Positions 24,786 through 37,052 of a stretch of DNA of 64,000 nt are shown piece by piece (positions within the stretch are counted from its first letter, which is position 1; the number at the start of each line of letters is the position of its first letter). The stretch covers positions 7,638,501 to 7,702,500 of the forward strand of contig NC_091675.1 of NCBI RefSeq assembly GCF_042453785.1, given 5' to 3'. The notes beneath the pieces are model-generated. The model did not search any database and was not told the origin of the DNA. It was given only the letters and a program-made list of their open reading frames with translations. Source of the stretch: Malus domestica. Lineage: Eukaryota; Streptophyta; Magnoliopsida; Rosales; Rosaceae. A program made the translations under genes and the position numbers.

Positions 24786-25991
24786 TCCTCAACACCTCGT
24801 ATCTCTGGGGTTGAACGGGTATCGATATGTGAGCCAGAAGTTTTTGATGAAGTAGTATCTTGGGTATTCGTTTGAGTATTCATAGCTAGCAGGTGGCAAT
24901 ATTTTGTTTGCATGAACTACAATTTTACCAATTAGCAATGTTATGCAAAATATTATGGCGTGAAAAATGGATATGCGTATTTTAATGCAAGTCCTCCTGC
25001 TGCTTCCCTTTGCAGTATTCATTTCTTTTAAATGTCATGTGAAGTAGAATTTCAATGTCTAATTTGAGAGATGAGATAAGGCCACACCTCGAATTCGAAG
25101 ATGTGACTCAAATATCGACTCTCTTCGCCTGCTTTCGGAGGCGAACGGCCAGTGATCCAGAGATCTCCGATTAGGGAACCTCCTGTTTTGATCGGAATAA
25201 AATTTGGAATGGCTACCGCGACGATAAGAATCATTTGAAAAATGACTCGTAAATTAAGCATAAATTGATACCGACTCCTCAAAATTTGGTAGCTTCAACT
25301 CCATTAACAACCGCTTATGAATCTTTTACTGGATTACATTTATCTCGAGCTGTGGTTTGAAACCAAAATTCTACGAGTGTTTCATTTCTTTGCAGACAAA
25401 GCAGTTCTTCATATGTATGCATGTAAGGAGTCAAACAGTGTCCTTGTTTGATAAGTACGTTGTGCCTTTGCACCAAGTTGCCGAAAAACAAAAAGTAATT
25501 ACATACTAAATTACTGTCCAAAAACATCATTAGTGAGAAATTGATCAAGATTGCAAACAAGGAACATAGAGGGAAAAATAATAATCATGTCCTCGTCCAC
25601 CTAGGCAAGAAAGAATGTACAATCCAGATGTAGGTTATCTTTTACATGTAAAACCACTCAAGAGATGAGAGCCACAGCAAGCATCCCAGCATCCCATCCC
25701 AGTGCCAATCCACTTCCTGTGTCTTCCGATGGATCTCGTTCTTTCCTTCCTTCCTTCCTTCACTTGTTCTATTCTAGTTACGCCCTGCCAGAAGATACAA
25801 TACACGTCGTATGAAATTGATAGATGTGCTGTAAGATGGGTTTATTATACGAAAGACGAGAGCTTGAGGGCGACGAAACCTAACGCCACACAGAAAATGA
25901 GTCGGTCTTTTAGATATTAAGGCCCAGATTAGTTTGTGAAACAACTTTCTATTCTGTGAAAACTAGAGAGTGAACGAATGTGTAAGCATAC
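24786..25991. other. Convergent intergenic region between REIL and the DUF1644 gene
   Basis: The two genes converge, so both 3' ends lie here. A patch at about 25075-25270 is more GC-rich than its flanks and is open on the minus strand for 76 codons (25052-25282), but I do not recognise the product. A 22-base part of the dispersed repeat from 8183-8312 lies at 25419-25440. Short TTCC repeats are at 25743-25760. Confidence 0.45.
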
Positions 25992-27280
25992 CTAATTGTC
26001 ATAGAAGCGAGAACGACGTCTACGGGAACTGCAAATAAAAGAGAAATATGCATAACTGTTAGGTAAAGCCAAGAAATAAATGAATTCTACAATCTTTTAC
26101 GGAAGTTAAACAAGAGCCGTAAAGCTCAGCAGTATGCACATGTGCCGGTACTGAGCTCTCCAAGCTGCACTTAAAGAGATTCCTATTGGCACAATCAGTC
26201 CAACAAGGAAATGAATCAAATGGTGCATTTGTATAAGGGCATATCAGAAAAGATGGTGGATTAGATTTCTCGCCGTAGTGTAATAGTCATGACTTTAACT
26301 ATCCATGCAAGAACGATGATTGCTCGGCGATACATAGCATAACATGATAAGTTACAAATTTCATTTTAAAGAAACATTACAGACCTGCGATAACTAGAGC
26401 CACCTCTGGAGGGGCCAGTTGTACTCATAAACTCATCATCCATCTCATCTGCCCTATACTCTGGGAATTCAACAGATGTCACAGAACCTTCATCAGAATT
26501 TGAATTATCATAGCTTGCTCGGCGACTTCCTCTTCTTGTGTCACCAACTCTTGACCTTCTTCTGTTTCTAGAATTCCTTAAGTTATCGAAAACCTGATAT
26601 AAGATGCAGGAGGTCCACCAGTTGCGTTCATCCCCATGGAAGTCCTCAAACTCATCCCCAGTCTCATCATCACCATATTCAATCACATAGTCTCCTAAAA
26701 CCACCCCGCGAGGGACTTCTGAATGTATAGTGCTCAAAACATCTATGATCTCGGAGGACTGCTGGAAATTTTCCCAATCAAGCTGCCGAGCAGGATCAAT
26801 CTTTGAAGGACGAGAATGAGGGTGCTCCAGCTGAGCATGTTTTTGTAATTCCAAATACGAACCCATAAATGTACAGCGATGCTCCTCACAACAACGCTTC
26901 TTCACATCGAGTTGTACACGAGCCTTGTCAACAACAACCCACCCAGTAACTTCCCCCCTACACAAAGGACAAGTAGGCTTGCAATCATCTTCTGATGCCT
27001 TTGGCTCAGTATTTTCCGCAGGATTCACAACTGGTTTTGAAGGAGATGACATACCATATGCACTTTTGAAGCGGTCTAAACAATTGGAGTGTAAGTGGTC
27101 TGTGTCACAAACAAAAGGACGGCACCCTTTCTCATAAGATGAGCACTGAAGTAGTACACTGTTGTGAGGAAAGTCCAAACATATAGGACAATTCACGTCT
27201 TCCCAGTTTATATTTAACTCAATATCATCCATATTGATTAAACAGGGTTGAAGCCCTCTTTGATTAGCTTCAAAGGCCAT
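25992..27280 (-). CDS. DUF1644 zinc-finger protein
   Basis: Two coding exons, 27280-26385 and 26028-25992, give 310 residues. An N-terminal RING-like cysteine/histidine array runs from CPICLD (residues 31-36) through C46, C53, C58 and H62 to CPLC (104-107). A second CCEEHRCTFMGSYLELQKHAQ cluster follows at 130-150, with the HPHSRPSKIDP motif. These mark the plant DUF1644 family, annotated as putative E3 ubiquitin ligases or stress-related zinc finger proteins; the ligase activity is not shown here. The second exon adds only the short basic tail SSRRRRSRFYDN, which is usual for the family and confirms the splice. An intron probably splits the 5' leader, as the region upstream has a CT-rich non-coding exon near 28500-28800. 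Confidence 0.9.
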
Positions 27281-28844
27281 GACGGGGGATATTGCTTAGA
27301 ATTAACACAAGCACATGGCATGCGCCGGATCAGAAGCACCACTTAAACAATGGAAACTCTGAGCATAGACTAACCAATCTCCCAGGTTAAAAGCCACTGA
27401 TCCAATATGATAGCATCCTACATGAGGCTCTGCACAGTAAAGGATCACGGTAAGTATGAATGAATAGAGTACGGCAAAGCTAGGAAGATGAAGAAATGCA
27501 AAATTGCTCACCATATTCTACACTCTTTGGAAAAAGAAAAAAAAACTTCAATAACCTAGAATTAAAAACAAAATTTCCGATGACTATGGCTATTAAAGCA
27601 CATTAGAGGAACCATATAAATGATATATATTGAGAAAGAGGGACCACGCACGCGAGTTATGAGAAGGATGAGTTTGTAGACATTACTCTAACAAGGATCA
27701 GTTGTAATGAGCCAAGTAAGACCAGTTTTCAAAAAAATATACTGAAACCAGTACAACCCATCAAAAAAACTTTCTGTTAAATTAGCATATTACCAAAAAA
27801 TTTATGATCCAAATGCGCAGCAAGGTCACTAAGGAAAGTAAAGTATGTTCAGTATCCTTTGAATCGAAAGGAACCAGGTCAACCGTATGGATTTAGCTAA
27901 GCACAGTAACCAAACAACATAGAACACAATATATATAATCTCAATTCGTTTGTTTCCTTCTTCTGATTTGGTTTTAATAGGTTACGCTGTCTGCTTGTCA
28001 AATTCTCCAGGTTGAACGTTGATTAGTTCAACCCTTAAGAAAGTCAACAGAAGCAAACAGCCATTACAGAAAATCAATTTCCACAAGCGATTCCTTAAAC
28101 CTACTTAATCAATAATATATCATCCAATCAAATTCAACAACCAAATATCTTGACACATTAGAACAAGCAAACCCAAGTAACTATATCGAATTAGAAAACA
28201 TCGATTAAGCTGCATGGATATTAAAAATAAATTAATCAGCCCAAAATCATTCAAATTAAACAAATTGATTAACATCCAGCATAAACAACAAAGAATCACA
28301 GTTGTTCTGACAAAATATGAATTAGAACCGGTTAGTAATCACAAAAACTGATCAAACCAAAACATGGGTTAATCAGTCAACTGAGAAATCAGTGGTGAAA
28401 AGTTAAAAGATGAAAACTTTACTCTAATGGATATCCAGTAAAATCAACAAAAACCAATAAAATCAACCCAAATTCACAACCAAAGTATCAATCAGAAAGG
28501 GCAAAAAAAAACCCAGAAAACAGAGAGAGAATTGGGAACCTGGGTCTCACCTAATATATAAGAATCTTCGATTGAAATATGGGGGAAAACCCAAAGTGGA
28601 GATTGAGACCAAAGAGGAGGATACAGAGGGCCTCAGGAACGAGAGAGATTTTATTTTATTTTTTTGGTCTTTGTTTAAAGTTCTATGAGAGTAAAGAGAG
28701 CATCATTTCTTGGTCTCTCTTTTGTTTATGTTCTGTGTGTGATTGGGAGAGGTCAGCTTTGGGAGGAGCAGGTTGGTAGGGTCTCTCTCTCTCTCTTTTC
28801 TATTTTTTTTCTCCGTTTTCTTCTTTTCCAAAAGATGGATATAT
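27281..28844. other. 5' leader, leader intron and promoter of the DUF1644 gene
   Basis: No second gene is visible. A plausible leader exon ends at the donor near 28540 (CCCAG followed by GTTCCC on the minus strand). CT/GA-rich DNA at 28640-28800, including CTCTCTCTCTCTC at 28783-28797, may mark the transcription start area. This is inference; no transcript data are available. Confidence 0.4.
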
Positions 28845-29018
28845 GAGATTTTTCAATATTCCCATCACACGAAGTGGTACATCATGTATCCCTATATAAA
28901 TAATAGGTTATGTGTGTTAAAGGTTAATAACTTAAAAATTAAAAATTTTCACCACTTGCATAAAAAAACGTGTTGTACCATCCGTATTTCCGTCGCAACT
29001 ACAAATTTTCCGATATAT
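28836..29018. mobile_element. Fold-back MITE, family F, copy 3
   Basis: The body, 28845-29010, is the third copy of the family at 653-821 and 855-1028 and is closest to copy 1 (TTTTTCAATATTCCCATCAC, then CACACGAAGTGGTACATCAT). Its flanks, GGATATAT and CGATATAT, are only roughly duplicated. It lies just upstream of the DUF1644 gene's leader region. Confidence 0.7.
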
Positions 29019-29459
29019 ATACCGAGTTCCGTTCTTTTGATCACTTGGTAATTAAAAAAATTCATGATCATCCATTTTAAAATTTGTTAAGGGGTAAGAT
29101 GTAAACATTCAAAGCACGTTCACTCCACTTTTGATATCAATTTAACAATGAGTGACCACACATTTTTAATTAATCAGATGATCAAGAAAACGCTTACGTA
29201 TATCATAAATATTTATATATACAAGGTAAAGTTACACATCGATTTTTCGAGTAAATGACTGTTATGCCCTTTTGCTTTGACCAAAGCTCATGTGAGAGTG
29301 ACAGAATCCATTAGCATTCACACTTTGTGATGTGGGGAGTGGAGTGGACTACATGGAGAGTTTTACTTAATTCAGCAAAATTATGGACAATTTGTTACTA
29401 AAATTTCACAGTAGTTTAATATGGATATGTCGACGCCGACACCTGCATAGTATGGTGGT

Positions 29460-29985
29460 TTATATATATTTTTTTTATTATGAGAAGAGACACGAAGAGA
29501 AAGGGAATGAAGAGAGCAGAAGGAGTTAACATGTAGTACTACAGTGTGGTGATATTTATAATCGGTTTTGCATGTATTTTAATTTTTTTTTCTTTTTATT
29601 ATTCTTTATTACAATATCCGATGTGATTTGTTTTAATAACGTTTTTCTTTTTCTTTTTCAAGTTAAAATATCATATTTAAAAAAAAATAAAAATAGTTTT
29701 ATTTTAAATTTTTTTTCTTTTTATTATTCTTTATTACGATTTATAATCAGTTTTATTTTGGGCTGAGACATATTTATAATCAGTTTTGTCGACGACTAAG
29801 TAAAAGATAGTTTTATTTTGGGCTGAGACATATTTATAATCAGTTTTGCATTTATTTTATTTTTTTTTCTTTTTATTATTCTTTATTACAATTTGGTATG
29901 TGTGAATTTAATATACGATGTGATTTGTTTTAATAACGTTTTTCTTTTTCTTTTTCAGGTTAAAAAATCATATTTAAAAAAAAAA
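29460..29985. repeat. Locally reiterated AT-rich repeat
   Basis: CTTTTTATTATTCTTTATTAC occurs three times between 29590 and 29890 (given here minus its last base in each copy: CTTTTTATTATTCTTTATTA). TTTATAATCAGTTTT occurs three times, and GTGATTTGTTTTAATAACG twice, near 29622 and 29920. The layout suggests repeated unequal exchange or nested duplication. It is not coding. Confidence 0.65.
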
Positions 29986-29999
29986 AATTTATATGGTTG

Positions 30000-30182
30000 A
30001 TCAAACATGAATTGAAGTTATCTGTGATGATATTCTTCTTTATTTGGAACTGAGAGGTCTTAAGTTCGAATCTCGTAAATCATGATTTCAATACCAAATT
30101 AGATTGTCCGTTGGGTATGGTTTAGTCGAATTATCTATCTTCTTAATGTAAAACTATATCGATATACTTAAAAAGAAAAAAC
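30000..30182 (+). mobile_element. tRNA-derived SINE
   Basis: A polymerase III box B-like motif, AAGTTCGAATCTCG, lies at about 30061-30074. After it comes a body ending TTAATGTAAAACTATATCGA and an A-rich tail (AAAAAGAAAAAA) at 30170-30181. This layout is that of plant Au-type SINEs. The box A region is poorly conserved and the 5' end is not sharp. Confidence 0.6.
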
Positions 30183-31758
30183 ATTAACTGAGGTTGACAA
30201 AAAAAGAAAGGAATGGATTGACTTTCAAAAGGTAGGCGTGTGAAATTGTGATTTGTGAGGCGACGGGTTGTGCCCACAGGTTGGCGGTACTGCATTTGCA
30301 TTTGCCTGCCTGGATAGTCAAGCCTCCTCGCACAGTCGCACCTTCTCCAAAGTCAAAAGCAACTCTTTTGTCCTTCTTTTCTTTGGCGTAAAACCACGGA
30401 CTAAAATATTTACGTTAAAATGACATTCTCAGCGTGTAACATTTAATACTACGAGTTTTATACAAGATTTAACTGTTATAAAAATTTAAAATTTTTATAT
30501 GTAAAATATAATTATTAATTTTACAGATCACTCATAGCGAAAGAAAAATTAAAAAAATACAGGATATGACTTTTAAATTTTAATTTTAGGTCGAGAAAAT
30601 TTACGTGCATAACATGTGACACATAAAAATGACTTTCACAATACATGCGCACAATCTTGATATTGTATATCAATGAGACGCATGTGTAAACTTTATTCAC
30701 ATGATGTTGTATGAAAATACGTGGTGTCTTAAAAGCGGATAAATACTGTCGAATCAGATATGACAAACCTCTTTTACAGTTCAGTCACAATAACAGTGTA
30801 CTTATATCAACTCTTAGTGTTCAGTTATTGTGTGAGAATTGTTCATATAACCACAACAACCTCAAAAAAATATGCATATAAGAAAGTGACATTGGTGGTT
30901 TTTAGTGCTTAAATATAAAAATAGTTATGTTTGGAGGAATTAGACGTGCAAGTGTTAAATGATGATGATTTTCATGATTTTAGTCCCATTGTTTAATTAG
31001 AGAACAATTCAAATAACACGGCAAGTGGCTGATTCCAATATCTAATATTTTAATTACAATAAACGAATGTGAAAGAAGAAGCCAAGTCGATTTTATATAT
31101 TTATTTGCTCAATTATTTAATTTTCTTTTTCATTAATATGCCATCAGAAGAATTTCATAGAAGATCCCACGGTAATATCATGGATTTCATCTCGTGCAAA
31201 CGAAAGAGTTGAGAAAATTTATATAATCAATTAATTAATTAATTAAATAAAAATGTTTTACGAGGAGCAAACGATAGTCAGCCGATATTATTAATTAATT
31301 TATCACAACGTGGAGAAATGATTCTTTTAACTAACTAAGTTCAAGCTGTGACAAGATTAAGAACCAATACTCACGGACTTCTAATTCGGAGACCAATAAT
31401 TAGGCTAAAATCTAGAAACCAATCCTCCTACGACTGCAGTTAAGAATAATTACTGTAAGAATGGAGGATTTGAAATGCCGTCGGATGCAGGGATAAACGC
31501 AATTAAAAAAAAAATTATACACGAAACCCTGATTAATTTTCATTTCACGTAATTATTTGAAAGAACCAAAAAAAAATTGCAAATTACCTATAGGTCCTCA
31601 ACAAGGTACAAACCACTTGGTGTGTGCATGTGTATATATAGTTTATGAGCCGAGACTGCTGAATGCACATACAACAACCGAACCTCGAAATTCCTATCAA
31701 ACCCCAAAATTATGCACCACTACCAAAAACTGACCTAATCCCCGTAACCGTGCGCGAA
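30183..31758. other. Intergenic stretch downstream of HBS1
   Basis: AT-rich DNA without a recognised gene. It includes ATTAATTAATTAATTAA at about 31229-31245 and will contain the HBS1 3' untranslated region at its right edge. The 81-codon minus-strand frame at 30521-30766 has no recognisable features. Confidence 0.5.
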
Positions 31759-34700
31759 CTACTTCTGCTCCTCTATAATCCGGGTTACAACACCGACAGC
31801 AATGGTGCTTCCTAACGCCCTTAAAAAGGCCCTCCCAAGGGCTCTGGAGTTGGAGAACTCTTCAACACAAACCGGTGCATGAAGACTGACCTGAAATACG
31901 GGCAGGAAAGGATCGGAATAATGTTACTGTTACTACCAAAAGTACCGTGAGGTTAACCTGTAAACTGTAAACTGAAACAGCAGCAATGGTTTTGATTTTA
32001 TTCACCTCTACGACCGCGCTCTGCTTTGCAGTAAGACAGCGAGGAGCCTTTCTTGTCAGTTTTCCAGTCTTTGGATCAAGCAATGATGAAATCTTTACCA
32101 CTCTCGCAGCCTCCTTCGCGTGGTGTATGTGGAATTCCAACTGCTCATTCCAGACGTATTATATTTGATTTCCACAAAAAACAGTGGCGCAAAAAGAAAA
32201 GTAAAATTTTCATGCAAATGAAATACACACCTGAGAACCAATTAAAATTGGGGTTGTAACATCCAAAACAAGCACCTTCAATTCCAAATGTTTTGCAACT
32301 GCAACCGGAAAACTAGGGTGACAGAGCACACCTCCTGCCATCACACGACCTCCATCAATGCCTTGCAGAGTAACAGCCACATTGTCCCCAGCCCTTGCAA
32401 TTGCACAAGCCTGAGAGTCACGTTCTAACAAGCGTACAGTCCCTGATTCTCCCGAAGGCATAACCAGAACCTACACAATTCACCAGGTTATGGTTATGGT
32501 ACAAGGAAAGATACAGGAGTGGTAAAGCAAACGAACTGTTGGCTTATATTAGATGTACTTGAATTTAATTAAATTGATTACTTGCATTAGAATATGCATG
32601 AGCCTGTCATCTAATCATACGGACAACTTTCTCCAGCAGGTAACATTAAAAGAGAAACAGACAGCCAGTTCAATAGCTCATGTCCACCAAACCCAATGAG
32701 CAACAAACTGTGGTATATAAGTACAATAAATTCCAATGCAACCAATTGCATGAATGTATCACTTAATCTTGAACTACAAACTGTGTATATATGTATAAAA
32801 ATTCCAAAGCAATCCAATCGCGTGAATGTATCACTTAATCTTGAACTACATCAAGACCTTCCTTAACTGTGTTCATGCGTAAAAGTTGTATGACAATGTC
32901 ACTTTTCAGAATACCAACATAGACCGGTCTGATAAAAGGACAATTTTCCACATGCATACATGTGAGCTGTACATGTGTGTGAAAATTCTCAAACAGAGGA
33001 AATATCTATGATCTTAACCGATTCAATGAACTATTAATATGAGAAATGACAGATGTGTAGTCAGATTACTTATGGAAACTTCTAATACTATCCACCAACA
33101 TACCTTGAATCCACTTCGAAGAGCTCCTGCTTCCAATTTACCACAAGCAGACACCTGTCCTTGTGAAGAAGATTTGATGACATCACATATAGGCATCAGC
33201 AATGGCTTTGAAAACTCTCTTGTAGGAGGTTTGAGGGAATCAATTGCATCCAACAGGTAAGGTCCACGGTACCTGCAATTCAGTTACCTCAAACTATTTT
33301 CACTCACAATATCAGCAGCAATAAGGAAAAGTTCTCCAAAGTTTTCATTAAGAATGCCACGATTGTCTACTTCTTCAGGCGAGCTACTATCAACATGAAC
33401 TTTTGATTTTATTACATGGGGCCCTACTGAAAATGAACCTCACATAAAACAAGTTGCTATCCCGTTATTCTCCTTACAGTGGCTTCTGAATGATATGAAA
33501 AGTTTTCATAAATAAAAAGATGAAGATCCTTCTAGTGGGTGAAAATGTTTTTTGACGCAGAACAAAGCTTGCTTTGAGAGGCGGAGTTTGAGATAGAATA
33601 GGAGAGTGAGAGAAGGGAGAGTGAGGGAGGAGGGTGAGTAACATGAAGAGAAACAAGTAGACCAAAAACTTCATAATGAAGCCCAGAATTTAGCTAATAC
33701 ACAAAGTTCTAATTCTAATATGTAAAATAAAAATGAGTTAGCACCTACATTTCGAATAAAGACAACATTTCATCTTTTATCCATCATCAGCAGTGATTTT
33801 AAAGTGATGAAAAACAAGTGCACTCACCAAGACGATAAACGGACATCAGAAGGAGCTGCTACCAAATTTTGATTTTCCATGGCACTCAATGGAATCCAAG
33901 ACACCGAAGAATCTCTGAAACCACAGGAACGGAGAAATGTTCCAAGTGTCTGTCTGATCAAATCAAATCGATCCTTGGAGTACTCAACAATATCCATCTT
34001 GTTAATAGCAACTATAATTTGATCAACACCAAAACTTCTAATAAGTTGTGCATGCTCCCTTGTCTGTCCCTTGCCAACATCCATACCAGCTTCGAATGCA
34101 CCAACAGAGGCATCTATGAGAAGTATTGCAGCATCAGCTTGTGTTGCCCCAGATATCATGTTAGGAACAAAATCTTTATGGCCAGGAGAGTCGAGCACAA
34201 CAACATGATATTTTCTGGAATCAAAGTATGCAACAGCCACTGTCATAGTTATTCCTCTTTCCCTTTCTTCGGTACTCTCATCCAATGCCCAAGCATATGC
34301 GAAGGACCCCTTTCCCTGATAAATCATGAACCCAATTTGAACACGAGATTCAACCTTCAAAAGTACTCAAATAAAAAATTGCAATTAGATTACCTGCAAG
34401 TTTGCCTCTTTCTCATATTTGTGCATTTCTTTCTGAGATATCCTTCCCAAAAGGTGAAGCAACCTACCAGAGAGTGTTGATTTTCCAGAATCAACATGAC
34501 CAACCTACAATAACAAGTGAAACAAAAATTGGCTCCATTTCCTATCAATTGGCAGTAGGAGGAAGACAATGAGTTGGATTGTAAGACCATAATCTAGCGG
34601 GGCTTACTATTGCAAGATTCAGTTGAGTCAGTGTATCTATAGCTTGGTCAGGAAGCATCCACTTCTCAGGTTTATAGTCCGCTTGTGAACGAGATTCTCT

Positions 34701-37052
34701 AACACTAACACTATTAGAATATCCAGATCGAGCATCCAAAGTCATGTTTTTCAAGCCACTGGTAACACTCTGTGACTTGCCCCTAATTTCAGAAGTGCTC
34801 TCAACCCCACTGTCACGTCTGCTTGTTGGCTGCGAAGCAGATGAACTCTCTGAAAATTTACCATTTTCTTGTATAGTAATCGCGCCACTACTTCCATGGT
34901 GATAACTAACTGTCTGATTCTCCAACTGAATTTCCTTATCTAATCTACCTTGTTCCCTTTTTTGTGCCATTGTAGATGAACTACCTGACCATTCAGCACT
35001 TGATTGTGCACTAACTGCACTACTCTTCTTCGCAACATTTGGGGAAGCTTTTGAAGATTTCAAGTCAATAACACCAGCTGCAAATAAAACATATTAGAGA
35101 ATCATATCAAACAATTTTATCTCACAAAAAGACTAATAAAAGTACATTTAGAAAACTGACCAATATAGCTTGTTTTCTGAAAAATAGATACTTCTAATCA
35201 CTTAGTGCACTAGAAAGGCATTATATGTCAGTTACCGTAGCAGACTTCTTCTCAGTCCAAAACCAACCAAAGAAAAAAAATTAAGAGTCTGAAGGAAACC
35301 CATTGTTGAAGACCCCCAAACAAATTCAAACAAAGCAAAGTTTTGTCCAGGTTTTGGCAAGGACTTTTAGATCACTTATATTGAAAGTCTGGATTACATA
35401 TATTATGTTATAAAAAATCTCAAATTTTAAGATAGCTTTCTTCTAGTCCATAGGTTACTATATAATAATACGGGGAACCTTTCTGTGTGGACTGTAAGTT
35501 GTGACAAAAAAATACCCACATTGGAATTTTAATAATATAAGAAAAGTATACCTTTTGAACCTGTTTTGGAGGACCACAATCCATTATAAACCACGTCATC
35601 TGGGGATGGAACATCAAACTTGAAAGGAGCTGTATCATCAAAGCAAGCAAAGTTAGAACTCAGAACATATATGCCACAAATATATATAATGACATTCTTT
35701 AAGCAGTAAAAGATGGTAGATGCTTGGATTAAATAGTATCTCTCAACTGTGAAAATGGTGATGTTCTAACTCTACTCTAAATCATCTTTAGGAAAAAGAG
35801 TGCAGACCTATATCAATACGGTGTTTGTTATGAACATTAAAAGTGTTAAGGAATTCATGAATAGGTCCTTTGAAATCCCCAAGCCTGTGGAAGTTATTGC
35901 CCTCTTCTATCATAGAATCATCTTTCTGCTGATGAAATAGTACAGCCTGTTTTGGCTTCTGGTGCGGCAATGATGCAAAAATAGACTTGGCCATTATGGA
36001 TACTCCAGAATCTTTGCATCTGCCTTCAACTGCATGAAAGAGATTTCTAAAAAGGGCAATGAACTTGACTTTTATTTTGTTTTTTAAAAGGCATTAAATT
36101 GAAATGAAATCTGAGTAACAAAGACTAACATACAAACTGTTCCTTAAAAAAGATGAGATCTACCCAAAGGGCAATGTCATATAATATAAGATGAAGCACG
36201 GTATCCTTTCCCAAACCAACAAATACAGGCAAAATCTTCTTACATAAAAAAAATGAGAGGAGGGTTTAGGCAAAGGAATGTCCTTGCCACACAGAACTCC
36301 CAGGAAATAAAAAATAAGAAACTCACAGAGTAGCTCACAAAGGTTTAGGATACACTTAATACCTGTTTTATTATCTCTATTGCTTTTAGACAAAGGGTTG
36401 CGAAGAACCCCACAAATGTCACATGCAGACGTATTCTCTTCATTATCATACGTGCAAATGGAACAACTCCAGACCTTAGGCCTTTCAGTTTCGCGCTTTG
36501 ACTCAACTGCTTTGCCTGTTACTGCAATTACCCATTCAGCAGCGGATATAACAGTTAAGATGTATATATGTAATGGCTGTAATTAGTAGACGAACAAGGT
36601 AAAGAGATAAATAAGGAATTTTTTGACAGAGACTTGGCATTTGACAAACTTAGCATTTTTCAGATTGCAAGGTAGTATGTCATTATGTGAAATCTCAAAT
36701 ACTGGACAAACAAACATCTTCTACTTCTAGATTGCAAAAGTATATTTCAAGATGAAAGTGAATTAAATCTTTGTGTATTTTTGAAGAGTGAACCAACAAA
36801 ATAGATCCATCAAACCAAATATACACTACCAAAAATGGAAAGATGCAAACTAAGAATTACTTCAAAGCTGTAAACTACCATGCAGATTCAAGGACAACTT
36901 TGGGTGAAGAATGAAAATAAATTCAAGTAAAACGATCACTAACCATTCTTTTCTATTCCGTACTCATCATCATCATCATAATCATAATCATGATCTTCAT
37001 AAGCATCGTACCCGTCATCATAATCAATTCCGTAGTTTACTTTACGAGGCAT
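31759..37052 (-). CDS. HBS1: HBS1-like (HBS1/SKI7) translational GTPase
   Basis: Relative of eEF1A/eRF3 that, with Pelota/Dom34, rescues stalled ribosomes (family knowledge). Eleven exons: 37052-36944, 36521-36363, 36029-35808, 35629-35552, 35077-34608, 34504-34394, 34315-33828, 33272-33104, 32470-32231, 32140-32006 and 31890-31759, giving 770 residues. Features in order: an acidic Y/D-rich N-terminus; a RanBP2-type zinc finger, [14 protein letters not shown], at 54-73; a linker with [16 protein letters not shown] at about 165-180; a serine-rich linker; and the GTPase domain with G1 GHVDSGKS (348-355), G3 DSPGH (425-429), G4 NKMD (488-491) and G5 SAM (527-529). Two beta-barrel domains follow. 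All G motifs are intact. The linker motif resembles the exosome-binding element of SKI7, so this gene may encode both functions. The 5' leader appears to contain an intron, since an acceptor lies four bases before the start codon. Confidence 0.93.

Noticed and set aside
33869-34480. 203-codon plus-strand frame
   Set aside because: It is the antisense shadow of the HBS1 GTPase exon.
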